A stretch of 64,000 nucleotides of DNA from Streptomyces sp. CA-210063 (lineage in GTDB: Bacteria > Actinomycetota > Actinomycetes > Streptomycetales > Streptomycetaceae): the NCBI RefSeq assembly GCF_024612015.1, contig NZ_CP102512.1, positions 5,456,001 through 5,520,000 of the forward strand, read 5' to 3'. The position numbers and the translations under genes were made by a program. Positions within the stretch are counted from its first letter, which is position 1; each line of letters begins with the position of its first letter. Below, piece by piece: positions 62,701-64,000 of the stretch. The notes under the pieces are model-generated. The model had not been told where the DNA came from. It saw only the letters and a list, made by a program, of their open reading frames with translations, and did not search any database.

Positions 62701-64000
62701 GGCGAGCGCGGGCACTCCAGCAGGCGCAGCCCCCTGGGCGGGCGCAGCCCCCTGGGCGGGCACTGGCCCTCCGGCAGGAACCGCCCCTCCGGCAGAAACC
62801 GCCCCACCACCGGCGGCCCCCATCCCCCCAGCCGCAGCAGCCACACCCTGGCCGCCCTCACCCTCGTACCCGTCCTCCCCGCCCTGCGCAGGCGCGGCAG
62901 TTCCAGCGGGCATCGGCATGGGCATGGGCATGGGCATCGGCATGGGCGCGCCCGGCCCCGGGGGCACGGGCACCGGCCCGAGCCCGGCCGACTGCCCGTA
63001 CTCGGGTCCCCGGTCGGCCTCGGCCGGTGGCAGTGCGAAGACGGCTCGCGCGCCCGGTTCGGGTGCGGCGGCACGCTCCTCAGGGCCGGCGAGGGCGCGA
63101 CGACGGCGCCCGGTGGGCTGTTGGGCGCCGCCCGCCTCGCCGGAAGCGGCGTCGGCGGGGCTCGGCCCGGCGGGGAGCGCCGGCGGCAACGCGTTCTGTC
63201 CGGGCTCCCGGCGCGCGCGGCGCCCGCTGGGCGCGGGCACGCCCTGCGGCGGCACCGTCCCGCCCAGCCCGGTGGCGGCGGCAGCGGCACCCGCCGCATG
63301 CTCGGCCGCCGTGACGACCGCACCCTCGGCGGCCACGGACTCACCGGCGGCGTCGGCCGAGGCGGCTTGTCCACGCTGTTGCCCGCCACCCCCGGAGCCC
63401 TCGCCCTCGGCGACCTGCGCGGGCACGGGACCCTCACCGGCAGCGGCCGGGACCTCGCCCGCCGCGTCCGCCGCCCGTCGCCTGCGCCGCCCGGTGGGCG
63501 CGACGGCGGTCTCCGCCTCACGATCCTCGGGAGCGTCCTCGCTGTCCAGGAACGCGTCCACCGACGACCGCCGCGCACGTCGGCGCCCGCCACCACCGCC
63601 GGCCTGCTCGGGGAGGGAGACCTCGGCACCGGTCGCCACAGACCCGGAACCAGCCCCGGAGTCAGGCTCGGTCTCGACAACCGCGGCGGGAAGCGCCTGG
63701 GCGGGCACCGCCCCGGCACCGCCGCCCAGCGGCACCTCCAGCACATAGGCGCTGCCGCTCATCCCCGGCACCTCGACCGTCTGGAGCACACCGCCGTGCG
63801 CCCGCACGATCCCCTGGACGATCGGCTGGTGCACCGGGTCTCCCCCGGCGTACGGCCCGCGCACCTCGATGCGCACGACCTCCCCGCGCTGCGCGGCCGC
63901 CACGACGACGGTGTTGTCCATGTAGCCGCCGCCGGACAGGGGCGCGTTGCCCGTCGCGTCGACACCGGCGACATCCGCGACGAGGTGCGCGAGCGCGGTC
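59710..64000 (-). CDS. Hybrid PAS-type sensor histidine kinase, C-terminal part with receiver-like domains (N-terminus outside window)
   Basis: The frame stays open to the window edge, so the sensory PAS domains lie beyond it (family recall). The visible start, TALAHLVADVAGVDATG...MDNTVVVAAAQRGEVVRIEVRG, looks like the late part of the kinase core, with ATP-lid-like PIVQGIVRAHGG. A ~1000-residue Pro/Gly/Ala/Gln-rich linker follows, including about 30 hexapeptides of the GAGQxx type (nt 61975-62535). The last ~240 residues hold two receiver-like domains: LLVWPAPDVSTHQALSDRGY... and RVLLIEEHAEIALALTATLERRG...NLVVMDLLQVHRR. The second keeps the Asp of VVMDLL, but the conserved Lys is missing (LFLAERS). 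Confidence 0.85.
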   Translation of the reverse strand, partial: TALAHLVADVAGVDATGNAPLSGGGYMDNTVVVAAAQRGEVVRIEVRGPYAGGDPVHQPIVQGIVRAHGGVLQTVEVPGMSGSAYVLEVPLGGGAGAVPAQALPAAVVETEPDSGAGSGSVATGAEVSLPEQAGGGGGRRRARRSSVDAFLDSEDAPEDREAETAVAPTGRRRRRAADAAGEVPAAAGEGPVPAQVAEGEGSGGGGQQRGQAASADAAGESVAAEGAVVTAAEHAAGAAAAATGLGGTVPPQGVPAPSGRRARREPGQNALPPALPAGPSPADAASGEAGGAQQPTGRRRRALAGPEERAAAPEPGARAVFALPPAEADRGPEYGQSAGLGPVPVPPGPGAPMPMPMPMPMPMPAGTAAPAQGGEDGYEGEGGQGVAAAAGGMGAAGGGAVSAGGAVPAGGPVPAQGAAPAQGAAPAGVPALAGGAVPGGGAVPGGGLVPAGGVGQQVGQGAGAAGVVAGPGGVNPQGHVAGPGVVAGPGGGQAHGGGQVPGAGQAHGAGQVAGAGQAHGAGQIPGAGQAHGAGQVAGAGQAPGAGQIPGAGQAHGAGQVAGAGQAPGAGQIPGAAHAPGAGQIASGGQAPAAGQAPVAGQVPGPGQVPGPGQAPGVDQAPSAGQVPGAGQIPGPAQAPGAGQVASAGQVPAAGQIPGAAQAPSAGQIPAAGQLPGAPAGGVDDGRHDAAPHNPADDHTPPQPHPVPTPTGRRRAVRQPAPQQGDGVATVAPGQGVPAQGVPPQGGPGQAVPAQGVPVGAAQPVPAQGVVPGGPQPTRAAPGQPVPGAVTAAQPVAPQGVPGAAGQAHPGQAAPGQVVARQAAAGQAVAAQGAVPPQAVPGGPQPVPAPAGALGRSVTVSGVQGVQGVQEVQGGPAVQGGPQPVPAQGVPGAPQAVPAQGTVGSPQPQPQPQSWPDAHQGTSGAGIPVAAPQAALPPQSTPSSGTPLPPEVAVQQQPRAAQPLPAEASAPATPATPAASATPSAPAPAPTPFDPNSTQGRAISVRTLGQGVPFARHGGPQAQAQAQAQAQAQAQPQTGGTPAPNQPGGSGRRRKLGTRPQPTADRPESGARPHPQSTPSNGTGVGTGQTPPPAQAAQPQQTAAQAPQPSLAGQVPLPQQPSLAGQVPLPPQQPSLAGQSRLTGRTEGAGRSYAIGAPDENADEGPEPLDGPGGAVEVPDQPHPQPMDDELPPEPLDNPRRLLVWPAPDVSTHQALSDRGYRPVIVNSREDVDAQIAAYPAALFVDPLTGPITRTALQSLRQAAVAAEVPVLVTAGLGQATREAAYGADPAILLKALAPRDSEQHPPRVLLIEEHAEIALALTATLERRGMQVARAASDADAVTLAAQMRPNLVVMDLLQVHRRQAGIIDWLRTNGQLNRTPLVVYTAAVDPSELPRLASGETVLFLAERSTSPEVQTRIVDLLSRVGTN
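61975..62535 (-). repeat. Hexapeptide-coding 18-bp repeats within the sensor kinase gene
   Basis: About 30 codon-sextets of the type GAGQ(VP/AH/VA/IP/AP). A 72-bp stretch (four units) is repeated exactly in tandem near 62284-62427, showing recent expansion. Confidence 0.8.

Overview
The window is a segment of a Streptomyces chromosome. The signs are very high G+C with strong third-position GC bias, GTG starts and short ATGA/GTGA gene overlaps, Tat-type twin-arginine exports, SigE-family and anti-sigma-type regulators, and two perfect ParB parS sites plus a dense group of DnaA boxes. The parS sites and DnaA boxes suggest that it lies in the origin-proximal core arm. From memory, the gene order (cydCD, an ABC quartet, serS, pheA, a dtpA/copCD/ecuC/sco copper operon) resembles the S. 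coelicolor SCO3947 to ~SCO4010 region; this is recall, not a search.

Layout. 0-11 kb: the end of cydCD, a secreted M23 peptidase, a HAD phosphatase, an F420-type LLM oxidoreductase, kptA, a MerR regulator, then a decaying minus-strand operon (M24 peptidase remnant with an internal deletion, an EphD-like epoxide hydrolase/SDR fusion, and a frameshifted metal-dependent hydrolase). 11.5-16 kb: two ABC-2 exporter pairs in one operon, a small conserved hypothetical and tRNA-Ser(GCU). 16.5-20.2 kb: HAD phosphatase-serS and pheA, separated by a DnaA-box cluster. 20.4-27 kb: a MITE-like insertion at the stop codon of dtpA, then the copper/DyP-peroxidase operon (ycnI, sco, ecuC, copCD, dtpA) with a parS site inside dtpA.

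28-36.3 kb: the most interesting locus, a complete FxSxx-COOH RiPP system (fxsA precursor, fxsB radical SAM/SPASM maturase with a HEXXH module, fxsC TIR-like protein carrying a TTA codon, fxsT MinD-like/TIR/NB-ARC/TPR protein). It couples a predicted cyclophane peptide to NLR-like signalling proteins of unknown purpose. 36.6-38.4 kb: a frameshifted Tat-exported intradiol dioxygenase and an orphan CitG-like protein. 38.5-54 kb: pepP, a GAF-PP2C phosphatase, two small primase/polymerase-domain proteins, a structured intergenic RNA candidate, an SEC-C/DUF5926 protein, an anti-sigma-type kinase, a glycerophosphodiesterase, an HtrA protease, an LmeA-like lipid-binding protein, a GH5 glycosidase, tRNA-Ser(UGA), an MT0933-type antitoxin-like protein and a small Asn/Gln/Ser-rich secreted protein.

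54-64 kb: a steroid side-chain-type module (ChsH2-like, ChsH1-like, Ltp2-like) behind a palindromic operator, a SigE-family sigma factor, a fatty acyl-CoA ligase behind a second operator, a 50-bp perfect palindrome that contains a parS, and the C-terminal two thirds of a giant hybrid PAS-type sensor kinase with hexapeptide repeats and degenerate receiver domains. Most ordinary genes are confidently assigned. The pseudogene calls depend on the assembled bases being right.
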